A DNA stretch of 41,846 nucleotides from DASWIG01 sp965371445 (GTDB taxonomy: Bacteria; Acidobacteriota; Thermoanaerobaculia; Multivoradales; J023). Shown here one piece after another: positions 9,096-17,490 of this stretch. The first letter of the stretch is position 1, and the number at the start of each line of letters is the position of its first letter. The translations under genes and the position numbers were made by a program. A model generated the notes under the pieces. That model saw only the letters and a list, made by a program, of their open reading frames with translations. It did no database searches and was not told where the DNA came from. The stretch covers positions 1-41,846 of the forward strand of contig CBDUYN010000079.1 of the NCBI GenBank assembly GCA_965371445.1, in the 5' to 3' direction.

Positions 9096-9922
9096 GGATC
9101 AGATCTCCTGTCGGCGGATCCCGATCTCGATCCGCCACATCCGGCCATTCTGACGGCTGCGAGATGACAAAGCAGATTACGGAGTGGCTTGGCGGACTAC
9201 CCGATCCGCTCGGAGCGCTTCATTGTACGCGAGGTCCACGCCCTCCGGAAGCTCGGCGTCAGGATTGCGTGCGACCTCTATGCCGAGAGCATCGACGTCG
9301 CGTTCGACGCCGATCACGCGTAGGCCGTCCAGGCGGCGATCGCCGTCCCACTCCTGGATGTAGCGTCTCTTCGGTGCGCATTCTGTTGGGCTCTACGCGG
9401 GGAAGCGGCCGCGAGTCGCCGGAGGTTCCAAGGCGGCTCAGGCCGACGGGCAATGGCCGTGAGACCCATCCAGGCTCTCGTGTCTTGAGCCATGCGGCGA
9501 CTGAGCTTGTCTTTGGTCTTCTGGGCTGGGATGAGAGGAGTAGATTGAACCCCGAGCGCCAAGCGGCGAGCGTCTGTCTTGGGTGAGCGGAGCGAAGCCG
9601 CTTATGCTCAGAGCGGTAGCTCTTGGCATGGCCTCTTGCCATGGAACCGGTCGAAAGCCGGCCGACAGCGCAGAGCTAGCACGGCCTTTCGATCCCCTGC
9701 GCCCGTCAAGGAGTCTGGGGCCTGCGCTTCTCAAAGTCCCTCTGGCGAACGAAGCTCCCCGCGACCGTCGCCGCCATCAGGGTGGCGCTGACCGCCAACT
9801 CTCGGCGTAGTATGTTCTCGGAGTCGCCGCGGTGCTGGCGGCGCTGGTCCTGGCCACGTCCGTGCCGACGCCGCGATCCGCCGTCCTCAAGCTCCCAACC
9901 CTGCTACCTAGGAGAGACCCCC
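9096..9922. other. Gene-poor interval with decayed coding traces
   Basis: Between the first propeller kinase and the histidine phosphatase there are about 830 bases with no convincing intact gene. The third-position GC pattern seen in neighbours is lost, and short frames in all phases are interrupted. The stretch contains one recognisable coding remnant (9168-9323, annotated separately). A short frame near 9832 reads like a signal peptide (AAVLAALVLATSV) but does not continue into a recognisable protein. The last 100 bases presumably hold the promoter of the phosphatase gene. No tRNA, insertion-sequence ends or long direct repeats were seen. Confidence 0.5.
9168..9323 (+). pseudogene. Possible glycosyltransferase N-terminal remnant
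   Basis: An open stretch without a start codon reads DYPIRSERFIVREVHALRKL, then GVRIACDLYAE, and stops at TAG 9321-9323. The phrase resembles the N-terminal [YF]P-x-x-SETFI-x-REI-x-AL-x-x-G signature of GT-B family glycosyltransferases. Third-position GC in this frame is high (about 37 of 42 codons). Nothing downstream continues the domain, so it would be a truncated relic. The opposite strand also has an open protein-like frame here, so the assignment is tentative. Confidence 0.3.
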
Positions 9923-10480
9923 TTGAACCGACCGAATTTTTTTCGCCGAGCCCTTCTCTGCTCGCTCTCGCTGCTCCCACTGCTCGTCCTGGTTCCCGCG
10001 TGGCCCTCGGATGCGGCGGTGCAGGAGCCCCTGGTGGTGTTTCTGGTGCGCCACGCCGAGAAAGTCGACGCCAGCCGCGATCCGGAGCTCTCGGCCGTTG
10101 GAAGCGAACGGGCCGTGGCGCTCGCGAGGTCGCTGCGCGACGCCGGCATCGAGCACGTCCACAGCAGTGACTTCATCCGCACCCGGAAGACAGCGGCGCC
10201 CATCGCCGCCAAGCTAGACCTGGAAGTCGAGCTGTACGATCCCCGAGACCTGCCTGCTCTGGTCGAGCGCCTGCTGAAAACAGGGGGTCGACATCTCGTC
10301 GTAGGGCACAGCAACACTACGCCGAGCGCGGTCGAGCTTCTTGGCGGTGAGCCCGGCTCGGAGATCGACGAGCAGAGCGAGTACGACCGACTCTACGCCG
10401 TCACGATCGGTGCGGACGGCGCGGTCGCCACCGTACTGATGCGTTATGGGGAGCCTTACACCGGTGACGGAAGCGAGTGA
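9923..10480 (+). CDS. Exported histidine phosphatase (phosphoglycerate-mutase-like)
   Basis: A 185-residue protein of the histidine phosphatase superfamily. The start is a TTG at 9923, preceded by AGGAGAG 6 bases upstream; the same frame is open further upstream but without protein-like sequence. Residues 1-32 are a signal peptide or anchor (LLCSLSLLPLLVLVPAWPSD). The catalytic motif is LVRHAEK with nucleophile H44, with R86 in SSDFIRTRKTA and the second histidine H129 in VVGHSNTT. The compact size and RHAEK motif resemble SixA-type and broad-specificity phosphatases, but the substrate cannot be told. It is convergent with the second propeller kinase, with stops 10 bases apart. A link to kinase phosphohistidine is unlikely if it is periplasmic. 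Confidence 0.85.
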   Translation: MNRPNFFRRALLCSLSLLPLLVLVPAWPSDAAVQEPLVVFLVRHAEKVDASRDPELSAVGSERAVALARSLRDAGIEHVHSSDFIRTRKTAAPIAAKLDLEVELYDPRDLPALVERLLKTGGRHLVVGHSNTTPSAVELLGGEPGSEIDEQSEYDRLYAVTIGADGAVATVLMRYGEPYTGDGSE

Positions 10481-10490
10481 GCCCAGCGCT

Positions 10491-13400
10491 TCAATCCAGC
10501 CGAAGGTCCAGCGGCAGCGTAAAAAAGAAGGTGGTGCCCTGACCCTCGCCGTCGGACTCGGCCCAGATCCTGCCGCCGTGTACCTCCACGATTCGCTTGG
10601 CCAGCGCCAGGCCCGCCCCTGAGCCGTCGATCGAAGGATTCAGCCGATCGAACAAGCTGAACACCTTCTCGTGATACTTCGGATCGATCCCTATGCCATT
10701 GTCCCGCACGTGGCAAAGGACCTCTCGACCTTGCCGGCAAGCGCCCACCTCGACGCGGGGCGTCGGCTGATCGCCCATGAACTTGACCGCGTTGTCGACG
10801 AGGATCTGCATCACCTCCAGGAGCCGTGGCCGATCTCCCCAGACCCGTGGCATCTCCTCTTCGACGACGACTTCGACGCCGCGGGCGCGGATCGGCTCGG
10901 AAACGAGCTCGACCGCCTGGCGGGCGAGCTCGTCGAGCGGCACCCATTCGTCCGCGTTGATGATCCGGCCGATTCTGCTTAGCTCGATCAATTCGTCGAG
11001 CAGCCTCCTCATCTTATTGCTGGCGTCGCCAATGACGGCGACGTGGCGGCTCAGATCGGCGGTGTTGCCGGCGGCGGCGTCTCGTTCCAGAAGGCCTAGA
11101 AAACCTGTGATGGTGACGAGAGGTGTCTTCAGGTCGTGCGAAGCGGTGTAGACGAATCGCTCGAGCTCGGCCTTTTGGGCCTCGAGCTGCTCGTTCTTGG
11201 ACCCGAGCTCTGTAATCAGGTCCTCGCGCTCACGCTCGACGCGCTTCCTTTCTTGGATTTCGGCCTGTAGCGCCAAATTTCGGGCTCGCATTCTCGCCGT
11301 GCGGAGCAGAAACGTGCCCCACACCACACCTGCCAACGCCATCACGGCCAGAGCGCGAAACCACCTCGTCTCCCAAAACGGCGGTAGGACCCGAATCTGT
11401 AAAGACCGCTCTGTCTCGCTCCACAATCCGTCGTTGTTGCTGCCTCGAACGCGGAACGTGTAGCTCCCCGGATCCAGGTTCGTGTAGGTAGCGTAGCGGC
11501 GCCTGCCGTCGACGTAGTTCCAATCCTCTTCGAGGCCGTCGAGCTTGTAGGCGTAGCGGTTCTTGTGCGGAGCACGGTAGCTCAAGGCGGCGAACGACAG
11601 GGTGAAGACCGAGTCCCGGTAGCCGAGGGTGAGGTGCTCGGTTTCGGTGATGGACTTCTTGAGGGGCGATTCTGGGACGCCGATGGGAACCGGCTTGTTG
11701 AAGATCTGGAAGCCGGTCAGCGCAATCGGAGGCGGGTAAGCATTCTCGGTGATCTCCTGCGGGTCGAAGTAATTCAGTCCCTCCTTCCCTCCGATAAAGA
11801 GCTCCCTGTCGCTTGATCTGAAAATACAGCCGTCGATGAAATTGGCTCCTCCTTGCACGCCGTCCGCCTCGTCGTAGTTCTTGAATTGTCGAGCTTGGGG
11901 ATCAAAGCGGGTCACACCTACGCCGGTGATCAGCCACAAGTGTCCTCGATCATCTTCGAGGACGTCATAGACGGCATCGCTGGCAAGCCCATCTCGCTCG
12001 CGGTAGGCGGTGAAGTCCTCGGTTCGAGGGTCGAATCGGTTGAGGCCGGCACTGGTGCCGAGCCAGAAGTCGCCGCTCGTGCCCTGATGGATGGCCCACA
12101 CTTCGTTGCTGCTCAAAGAAGCGGGATTTCCGGGATCGGCTTCATAGCGGGTGACGGTAGCGGTCTCGATCTCGAACTTGTTGAGACCGCCACCCCAGAT
12201 CCCCAGCCAAAGAAGCCCGGCCGGGTCGCCCTGCATGGTGAAGATCACGCCGTCATTGATGCCTTTCGGGTTGTCGGGCTCCGGTAGGTAGTGGGAAAAG
12301 CTCTCCGTCTCCGGATCGAGCCGGTTGAGGCCTCCGGAGCTTGTCGCGATCCACAGGAACCCTTCCGGACCCTCGTAGAGCGCTCGGACGTCGTCGTTGC
12401 TCAAGCTGTCAGGGACGTCGGGATCATGGCGATAGCGGGTGAACTTTCCGGTTCGGCGGTCGAGCTGGTTGAGACCGCCGCCCCAGGTTCCAAGCCAGAT
12501 CCTGCCCTCGGTGTCTTCCAGCAAGGTCTGGATTCTATTGTCGCTCAGGCTCTGGGGATCGGCGGGATCGTGGCGGTAGTGCGTGAGCTCCCAACGGTCC
12601 CGGTCAAAGCGCGTCAGACCGCCGTCGTAGGTGCCGATCCAGAAGATGCCGGAGGCGTCTTCGTGCACGGCACGGACATCCTTGCCTCCCAGGCTGTTGG
12701 GGTCGTCGGGGACATGCTCGTAGACCCTGAACTTCAGAGCATCCCGGTCGAGCCGGTCCACTCCGCTGCCGAACGTACCGATCCACAGGGCACCGGTGGC
12801 GTCTTCATGGATGGCTGTGACCTGAAAGTGACTCAGGCTGTCGGGATCGTCAGGATCCGGCCCGTATCTGAGGAAGTGGTCCTCTTCCCGATCGTATCGA
12901 TGGAGCCCACCGTCGAAGGTGCCGATCCACAGAGCTCCCGAACGGTCTTCGTGCATGTCGAAGACGAATCCCCCGGCGAGGCTCGTTGGCGAGTCGCGAT
13001 CCGCGGCGTAGCGGCGAAACCGCCCGGTTTCGCGGTCGAGCCTGTTGAGGCCTTGGGTGCGCGTGCCCACCCAGAGGTCTCCCCGGCTGTCCTCGTAGAT
13101 CGACCAGACATCGTTGCCGCTCAGGCTGTGGGGATCGGCCGGGTCATGGAGGTATCTGGTCACGAGACCGGTCTGCCGATCCAGTTGGTTGAGCCCGTCT
13201 TTCGGCGTGCCGACCCACAGGAATCCCTGCCGGTCTTCGTGGAGGGCGCGGCCGTTGTCGGAGCTCAAGCTCCGGGGATTGCCGGGGTCGTGAAGGAAGC
13301 GGGTGAAGCGTCCGGTCTCGCGATCCAGCTTGTTGAGGCCGCCACCGAGCGTGAGCGCCCACAAGACTCCGTCGCTCGATTCGAGGATCGTCCAGACCTC

Positions 13401-13877
13401 ATTGTGGCCGAGGCTCTGCGGATCAGCCGGGTCATGCCGATAGGTCGTGAACGTCTCGGTTTGGCGGTCGAACCGGCTCAGGCCCGTGCTCGTGGCGATC
13501 CACAAGACGCCCTCGCGATCTGTGAGGAGCGCGTTGACCGTGTTGCCGCCCAGGCTTTGCGGGTCGGCCGAGTCGTGCTTGTACTCGATGACCTCGTAGC
13601 CGTCGTAGCGGTTCAAACCGCCCCACGTCCCGAACCACATGAAGCCATGGCTGTCCTGCGCGACGGCCATGACGGTGCCGTGCGACAGGCCGTCGTCGGT
13701 TGTCAGGTGCTCGAACCGGAGCCGTTCGGCGCCTCCAGACGGGGCGTGGCGCTCTGCCACGGCAGGGCCGGTGCTCAGGAAAACGGCCACGATCCCGGCG
13801 AGCGCACGGAGACCACGAAAAGCCCTGCTGGCAACAGTGGTGTCCTCCAAGGTGTCGGCGAATCGCGGCATGAGCAT
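10491..13877 (-). CDS. Propeller-type sensor histidine kinase with highly regular blades
   Basis: An 1128-residue membrane sensor kinase. A signal peptide lies at about residues 15-42. Two propellers fill about 50-745, with unusually regular blades of about 48 residues carrying the phrase HDPADPQSLSxNxV followed by LWxGTxxGGLNxLDRxTGxF. A Y_Y_Y domain (YTNLDPGSYTFRVRG) and one membrane helix at about 839-859 follow. After a short coiled coil come HisKA with H914 in TASHDLKTPL and an ATPase domain (VDNAVKFMGD, DNGIGID, GAGLALAK). It lacks a receiver or output domain and has no adjacent regulator. ATG 13877 is used; ATG 13871 is an alternative. The HisKA/ATPase half is closely related to the kinase at 5991-9095, consistent with local duplication and divergence of the sensor part. 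Confidence 0.9.
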   Translation of the reverse strand: MLMPRFADTLEDTTVASRAFRGLRALAGIVAVFLSTGPAVAERHAPSGGAERLRFEHLTTDDGLSHGTVMAVAQDSHGFMWFGTWGGLNRYDGYEVIEYKHDSADPQSLGGNTVNALLTDREGVLWIATSTGLSRFDRQTETFTTYRHDPADPQSLGHNEVWTILESSDGVLWALTLGGGLNKLDRETGRFTRFLHDPGNPRSLSSDNGRALHEDRQGFLWVGTPKDGLNQLDRQTGLVTRYLHDPADPHSLSGNDVWSIYEDSRGDLWVGTRTQGLNRLDRETGRFRRYAADRDSPTSLAGGFVFDMHEDRSGALWIGTFDGGLHRYDREEDHFLRYGPDPDDPDSLSHFQVTAIHEDATGALWIGTFGSGVDRLDRDALKFRVYEHVPDDPNSLGGKDVRAVHEDASGIFWIGTYDGGLTRFDRDRWELTHYRHDPADPQSLSDNRIQTLLEDTEGRIWLGTWGGGLNQLDRRTGKFTRYRHDPDVPDSLSNDDVRALYEGPEGFLWIATSSGGLNRLDPETESFSHYLPEPDNPKGINDGVIFTMQGDPAGLLWLGIWGGGLNKFEIETATVTRYEADPGNPASLSSNEVWAIHQGTSGDFWLGTSAGLNRFDPRTEDFTAYRERDGLASDAVYDVLEDDRGHLWLITGVGVTRFDPQARQFKNYDEADGVQGGANFIDGCIFRSSDRELFIGGKEGLNYFDPQEITENAYPPPIALTGFQIFNKPVPIGVPESPLKKSITETEHLTLGYRDSVFTLSFAALSYRAPHKNRYAYKLDGLEEDWNYVDGRRRYATYTNLDPGSYTFRVRGSNNDGLWSETERSLQIRVLPPFWETRWFRALAVMALAGVVWGTFLLRTARMRARNLALQAEIQERKRVEREREDLITELGSKNEQLEAQKAELERFVYTASHDLKTPLVTITGFLGLLERDAAAGNTADLSRHVAVIGDASNKMRRLLDELIELSRIGRIINADEWVPLDELARQAVELVSEPIRARGVEVVVEEEMPRVWGDRPRLLEVMQILVDNAVKFMGDQPTPRVEVGACRQGREVLCHVRDNGIGIDPKYHEKVFSLFDRLNPSIDGSGAGLALAKRIVEVHGGRIWAESDGEGQGTTFFFTLPLDLRLD
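12000..13590 (-). repeat. Eleven tandem propeller-blade repeats inside the sensor kinase
   Basis: Within the kinase at 10491-13877 the phrase D-x-x-x-P-x-[SG]-[LI] recurs eleven times about every 147 bases, for example HDSADPQSLGGNTV, HDPADPQSLGHNEV, HDPADPHSLSGNDV, ADPGNPASLSSNEV. Each copy is one propeller blade. The regularity makes the antisense strand open too, which explains a long spurious plus-strand frame there. Confidence 0.8.
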
Positions 13878-13991
13878 GACATTCTACACGGCCGGACGTA
13901 GGTTGTGCCGATGCTCCGGCGTTCCCTCTACCCTTCGGGGGCGGTCTTTCGATATCCTCTTTCCATGAAGGAGCGTAAGAGGAGATCGACC

Positions 13992-15449
13992 ATGAACCCG
14001 ACAAGAAGGCTACTCTGGCTACCCGCAGTCTTGTTTCTCGCCCAACTTCCCGCCAGCGCTGCCGAAGTGGCCGTTCCCGAGATCGGAGTCCAGGTTGTGG
14101 ACCAGGAGAGCGGCAGGGCGCTCGCGGGCGTCGGCGTAGCGCTGGTGGCCAAGACGAAGATCGGCGGCGACTTCCACACGGTGAGCGAGGCCGTCACCAA
14201 CCCCGACGGACGGGTGAGCTTCGCGGCGATGGGGCAGACCAAGCTCCGGGCCGTGGGCCTGCGCTTCACCTGGGACGGGCCGGGACGTCGCGCCGGAGGC
14301 GCGCCACACCGCGTGCGGCGCGGCGTCCACTTCCAGCTCAAGGCCAAGAAGGGCGAGAAAGTCGGCGGCGAACGCCGTCTCCGACCAGGGGGCCTCGATT
14401 CCTACTACCTGACCCGGGCCGGAGCAGAGTACCTGTCGAATTGCCTGAACCTCGTCGCCTTCGAGGACCGTGGCCGTTCTCTCGAAGTGACCTTCGAGCG
14501 TCCTTCGACCTACGCCCGCTGCCAGGGGACCCACTTCGCGAACCCCGACGCCGAGCTCGTCGGGCGCCGCGACGTCAACGAGGGTCAAGGCAACTTCTAC
14601 TCCTTTGACGACGACGTCTCGCTGGGGAACGAGTTCGCCCGCGTGCTCGCGCCCCAGCAGCCGTTGCTCGACGATCCGCTCGTGACGGGCTACGTCCGCG
14701 ACCTCGTCTACCGTCTGGGCAAGGCTTCCGACATGCCGAACCTGAAGTTCCAGTCGCACGTCATCGACGCCGACGTCCTAAACGCCTTCGCCGTGCCCGG
14801 GGGCTACCTCTACGTCTACCGCGGGCTGATCGAGGCGACCTCGACGGAAGCGGAGCTGGTCGGTGTCCTGGCCCACGAGGTGGCGCACGTGACGGGTCGC
14901 CACTCGACCGAAGGCCTGACCTCGAACATCAAAAAAATCCTCGCCGCGGAGCTCGTGGCGGCGCTTCTGACCGAAGGCGAGGACGCGGACGACGCCCAGG
15001 TCATCTCCAACATCATCTCGGGCGGCGCCTACCTCTGGCTCGCCTTCGGCTCGCGCAAGCACGAGACCGAGGCCGACCGCCTGGGCAGCCAGTATGCGCT
15101 CCGTGCCGGCTACGACCCGGCCGGGCTGATGTCGTTTTTCGAGACGCTTTCGCGGGAGCGCGGCAAGCCCCAGACCCGCCTCGAGCACTACCTCTCGGAC
15201 CACCCGAACGACGAGCGGCGGATCGCCAACGTCCAGGAGATGATCGACTACTTCCTGCCGGCGTCGACGGGTGAGCTCGTCACGAGCTCGCCCGAGTACC
15301 TCGCCGTCAAGAAACGCCTCGCCCAGCTGCCGCCGCCGGCCATGGACGCCGAGGAGGCCGCGGGTCTTTTATTGACGTCGTTCAAGTCGACCAACGACCG
15401 GCTCCTGGAGCGGGCGCTTTACGAATACCAGGAAAAGGAGGAGGAGTGA
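13992..15449 (+). CDS. Secreted M48-family zinc metalloprotease
   Basis: A 485-residue exported protease. GGAG lies 7 bases before the ATG at 13992, which begins a signal peptide (residues 1-23). Residues 28-120 look like a carboxypeptidase-regulatory/Ig-like module (IGVQVVDQESGRALAGVGVA). The M48 domain covers about 205-440. The zinc motif HEVAH gives H295, E296 and H299, and E360 in ETEADRLG is the third ligand. The helix after it (YALRAGYDPAGLMSFFE) and DHPNDERRI are typical of BepA/LoiP-like periplasmic M48 proteases, which degrade misfolded envelope proteins. The extra N-terminal module is not standard for that group. No TPR tail is present. It is convergent with the zinc-ribbon gene. 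Confidence 0.9.
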   Translation: MNPTRRLLWLPAVLFLAQLPASAAEVAVPEIGVQVVDQESGRALAGVGVALVAKTKIGGDFHTVSEAVTNPDGRVSFAAMGQTKLRAVGLRFTWDGPGRRAGGAPHRVRRGVHFQLKAKKGEKVGGERRLRPGGLDSYYLTRAGAEYLSNCLNLVAFEDRGRSLEVTFERPSTYARCQGTHFANPDAELVGRRDVNEGQGNFYSFDDDVSLGNEFARVLAPQQPLLDDPLVTGYVRDLVYRLGKASDMPNLKFQSHVIDADVLNAFAVPGGYLYVYRGLIEATSTEAELVGVLAHEVAHVTGRHSTEGLTSNIKKILAAELVAALLTEGEDADDAQVISNIISGGAYLWLAFGSRKHETEADRLGSQYALRAGYDPAGLMSFFETLSRERGKPQTRLEHYLSDHPNDERRIANVQEMIDYFLPASTGELVTSSPEYLAVKKRLAQLPPPAMDAEEAAGLLLTSFKSTNDRLLERALYEYQEKEEE

Positions 15450-15478
15450 GGGCAGGGAAGGCCCGCTGACGGCCCTCA
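15447..15478. terminator. Possible bidirectional terminator between convergent genes
   Basis: TGAGGGC at 15447-15453 pairs with GCCCTCA at 15472-15478, giving a 7-base-pair stem with a loop of about 18 bases. Its outer bases are the stop codons of both flanking convergent genes. There is no clear T-run, so an intrinsic terminator is only suggested. Confidence 0.3.
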
Positions 15479-15979
15479 GAGGAAGTAGAGCTCCTCGTCG
15501 ACGCGTGGGCGCCTGCGGTGTCCTTCGCCCAGCGCCTTCTTGAGCTTGAAGAAGTCGTCGAGGCTTTCGTCGCCGCCGAGATCGCCCGCTTCCTCTTCCA
15601 GGGCTTCGGGGTCCTCGCCGGCTTCGAGGCGGGCCATCATCTCCTCCATGCGCTCGCCCATCTCCAGGCCCGAGAGCTCGCTGAAGCGGCGCATGAGCCG
15701 CGCCATCGACCGGGGATCCTCCTCGTCGCCGAGCCCTTCGGCCTCGGCCATGAGCGACTCCATGGCTCCTTCGAGGCGCGAGTCGTCGAAGCCGGCGAAA
15801 GGGTCGTCGGCCTCGGCGCCCTCACCGCCGTGCTTCAAGGTGGCGAACCGCGACGGCTTCCTGGGTAGCTCGGGGAGCCCGCAGCGCGGACACCCTGGCC
15901 GCGCCTCGGTGTCGACGCGGGCCGAGAAGAAGTTGAAGACCGTGTGGCATTGGCGGCAGTAGAATTCGTAGATCGGCAT
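15476..15979 (-). CDS. FmdB-type zinc-ribbon protein
   Basis: A 167-residue protein starting at the ATG at 15979, where the typical MPIYEFYCRQC opening of FmdB/CxxC_CxxC_SSSS regulatory-family proteins is found. Cysteines C8, C11, C30 and C33 form the zinc ribbon. The remaining residues are acidic and helical (SRLEGAMESLMAEAEGLGDE) with no known fold, making the protein longer than the usual 70-110 residues of the family. GGAG lies 7 bases before the start. The role is unknown; family members are suspected regulators of amide/formamide metabolism or simple zinc-ribbon adaptors. It is divergent from the DAHP synthase gene. Confidence 0.75.
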   Translation of the reverse strand: MPIYEFYCRQCHTVFNFFSARVDTEARPGCPRCGLPELPRKPSRFATLKHGGEGAEADDPFAGFDDSRLEGAMESLMAEAEGLGDEEDPRSMARLMRRFSELSGLEMGERMEEMMARLEAGEDPEALEEEAGDLGGDESLDDFFKLKKALGEGHRRRPRVDEELYFL

Positions 15980-16051
15980 GGCTCGCTCCGTTCCGGCGCT
16001 GGGAGGCCGTTTTTCTACCACAGGAATCCGTCCCGGAGTGCCAAACGGCCC

Positions 16052-16057
16052 TATAAT
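16052..16057 (+). promoter_or_regulatory. Putative -10 box of the DAHP synthase gene
   Basis: A perfect TATAAT stands 46 bases before the DAHP synthase start, leaving room for a short leader with an AGGAGG ribosome site. No good TTGACA match was seen 16-18 bases upstream. Confidence 0.4.
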
Positions 16058-16103
16058 CGCCAGATGGTGGCCCGTGGTGACGCGGCACTGAGGAGGAACA
16101 AGC

Positions 16104-17450
16104 ATGAGCGACTGGCGGCCCGATTCGTGGCAGGAGAAGACAGCTCTCCAACAACCGACTTACCTAGACCCCAAGGAGGCGGAGCAGGCGGTCCTCCGGC
16201 TCTCGAAGCTCCCGCCGCTCGTCACCTCGTGGGAAGTGGAGTCCTTGAAGGCGCAGCTCGCCGAGGCGGCCGCGGGGAGGATGTTCCTCCTCCAGGGCGG
16301 CGACTGCGCCGAGACGTTCGACGAGTGCGAGTCGTCGATCATCGCCAACAAGCTCAAGATCCTGCTCCAGATGGGGTTGGTGCTCCTCCATGGCGGCCGG
16401 CGCCGCGTGGTGCGGGTGGGACGCTTCGCGGGACAGTACGCGAAGCCCCGTTCCGAGGACCTGGAGACGCGTGACGGGGTGACGCTCCCCAGCTACCGCG
16501 GCGATCTCATCAACTCGATCGAATTCACCCCGGAGGCCCGCCGCCACGACCCTATGATGATGCTGCGCGGCTACAGCTGCTCGGCGCTGACGCTCAACTT
16601 CATCCGCTCGCTCGTCGACGGCGGCTTCGCCGACCTGCACCATCCCGAGTACTGGGACCTGGGGTTCATGAAGCATTCGCCGCTGCACGAGGACTACGAG
16701 CGCATGACCGGCGCGATCGGCGACTCCCTCTCCTTTATGGAGACCATGCTCGGCCGCCACGTCGGCGAGATCAACCGGGTCGACTTCTTCACCAGCCACG
16801 AGGGTTTGAACCTCCTCTACGAGCAGGCCCAGACCCGCCAGGTGCCGCACCGCCACGGCTGGTTCAACCTCTCGACCCACATGCCGTGGATCGGCATGCG
16901 GACCAACCAGATCGACGGCGCGCACATCGAGTTCTTCCGCGGTATCAGCAACCCGATCGGCATCAAGGTCGGGACCGCGACCGGGCCCCAGGAGCTGGTG
17001 GAGCTCGTCAAGTTCTTGAACCCGGAGGATGAGTCCGGACGGATCACCTTGATCCACCGCTTCGGCAACCGGAAGATCGCCGAGCACCTCCCGCCGCTCC
17101 TCGAAGCGGTCCGGCGGGCGGGCCAGAACGTCCTGTGGTCGTGCGATCCGATGCACGGCAATACCATGAAGACCAAGAGCGGTTTCAAGACGCGCCAGTT
17201 CGACCACATCTTGGGCGAGCTCGAGCAGGCCTTCGACCTGCACGCCGAAGTCGGGACGCGTCTCGGCGGTGTACACATCGAGCTGACCGGCGACGACGTC
17301 ACCGAGTGTACGGGCGGCGCCCGGGGGCTCGACGAGAACGAGCTCCAGCGCTCGTACAAGACCTTTGTCGATCCACGGCTCAACTACGAGCAGGCCCTGG
17401 AGCTAGCGTTCCGCGTCGCCCAGCGGATGCGGAGGATGAACGGCTCGTAG
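16104..17450 (+). CDS. Class II 3-deoxy-7-phosphoheptulonate (DAHP) synthase
   Basis: A 448-residue class II (plant/Mycobacterium-type) DAHP synthase, which condenses phosphoenolpyruvate with erythrose 4-phosphate in the first step of the shikimate pathway. The metal-binding cysteine C68 is in LLQGGDCAETF. Other family blocks are VRVGRFAGQYAKPRS, RGYSCSALTLNFIRSL, FFTSHEGLNLLYE, GIKVGTATGPQEL, LWSCDPMHGNT and GVHIELTGDDVTECTGGA. Length matches the family. A strong AGGAGG lies 7 bases before the ATG. It appears to stand alone; no other aromatic-pathway gene is near. Confidence 0.95.
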   Translation: MSDWRPDSWQEKTALQQPTYLDPKEAEQAVLRLSKLPPLVTSWEVESLKAQLAEAAAGRMFLLQGGDCAETFDECESSIIANKLKILLQMGLVLLHGGRRRVVRVGRFAGQYAKPRSEDLETRDGVTLPSYRGDLINSIEFTPEARRHDPMMMLRGYSCSALTLNFIRSLVDGGFADLHHPEYWDLGFMKHSPLHEDYERMTGAIGDSLSFMETMLGRHVGEINRVDFFTSHEGLNLLYEQAQTRQVPHRHGWFNLSTHMPWIGMRTNQIDGAHIEFFRGISNPIGIKVGTATGPQELVELVKFLNPEDESGRITLIHRFGNRKIAEHLPPLLEAVRRAGQNVLWSCDPMHGNTMKTKSGFKTRQFDHILGELEQAFDLHAEVGTRLGGVHIELTGDDVTECTGGARGLDENELQRSYKTFVDPRLNYEQALELAFRVAQRMRRMNGS

Positions 17451-17490
17451 TTGGAGCTGACCGCGAGAACGACCCGTTGGGAAGATTCCG

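Noticed and set aside
12000..13590. Regularly spaced repeats as a possible CRISPR array
   Set aside because: The period is about 147 bases, repeats are imperfect and in frame, and they encode propeller blades.
12291..13901. A 536-codon plus-strand frame with repeated phrases
   Set aside because: The repetition mirrors the propeller blades of the minus-strand kinase; there is no independent protein signal.
15944..16474. A 176-codon plus-strand frame at the DAHP synthase start
   Set aside because: It is an alternative phase of the DAHP synthase gene and its leader, lacking motifs.
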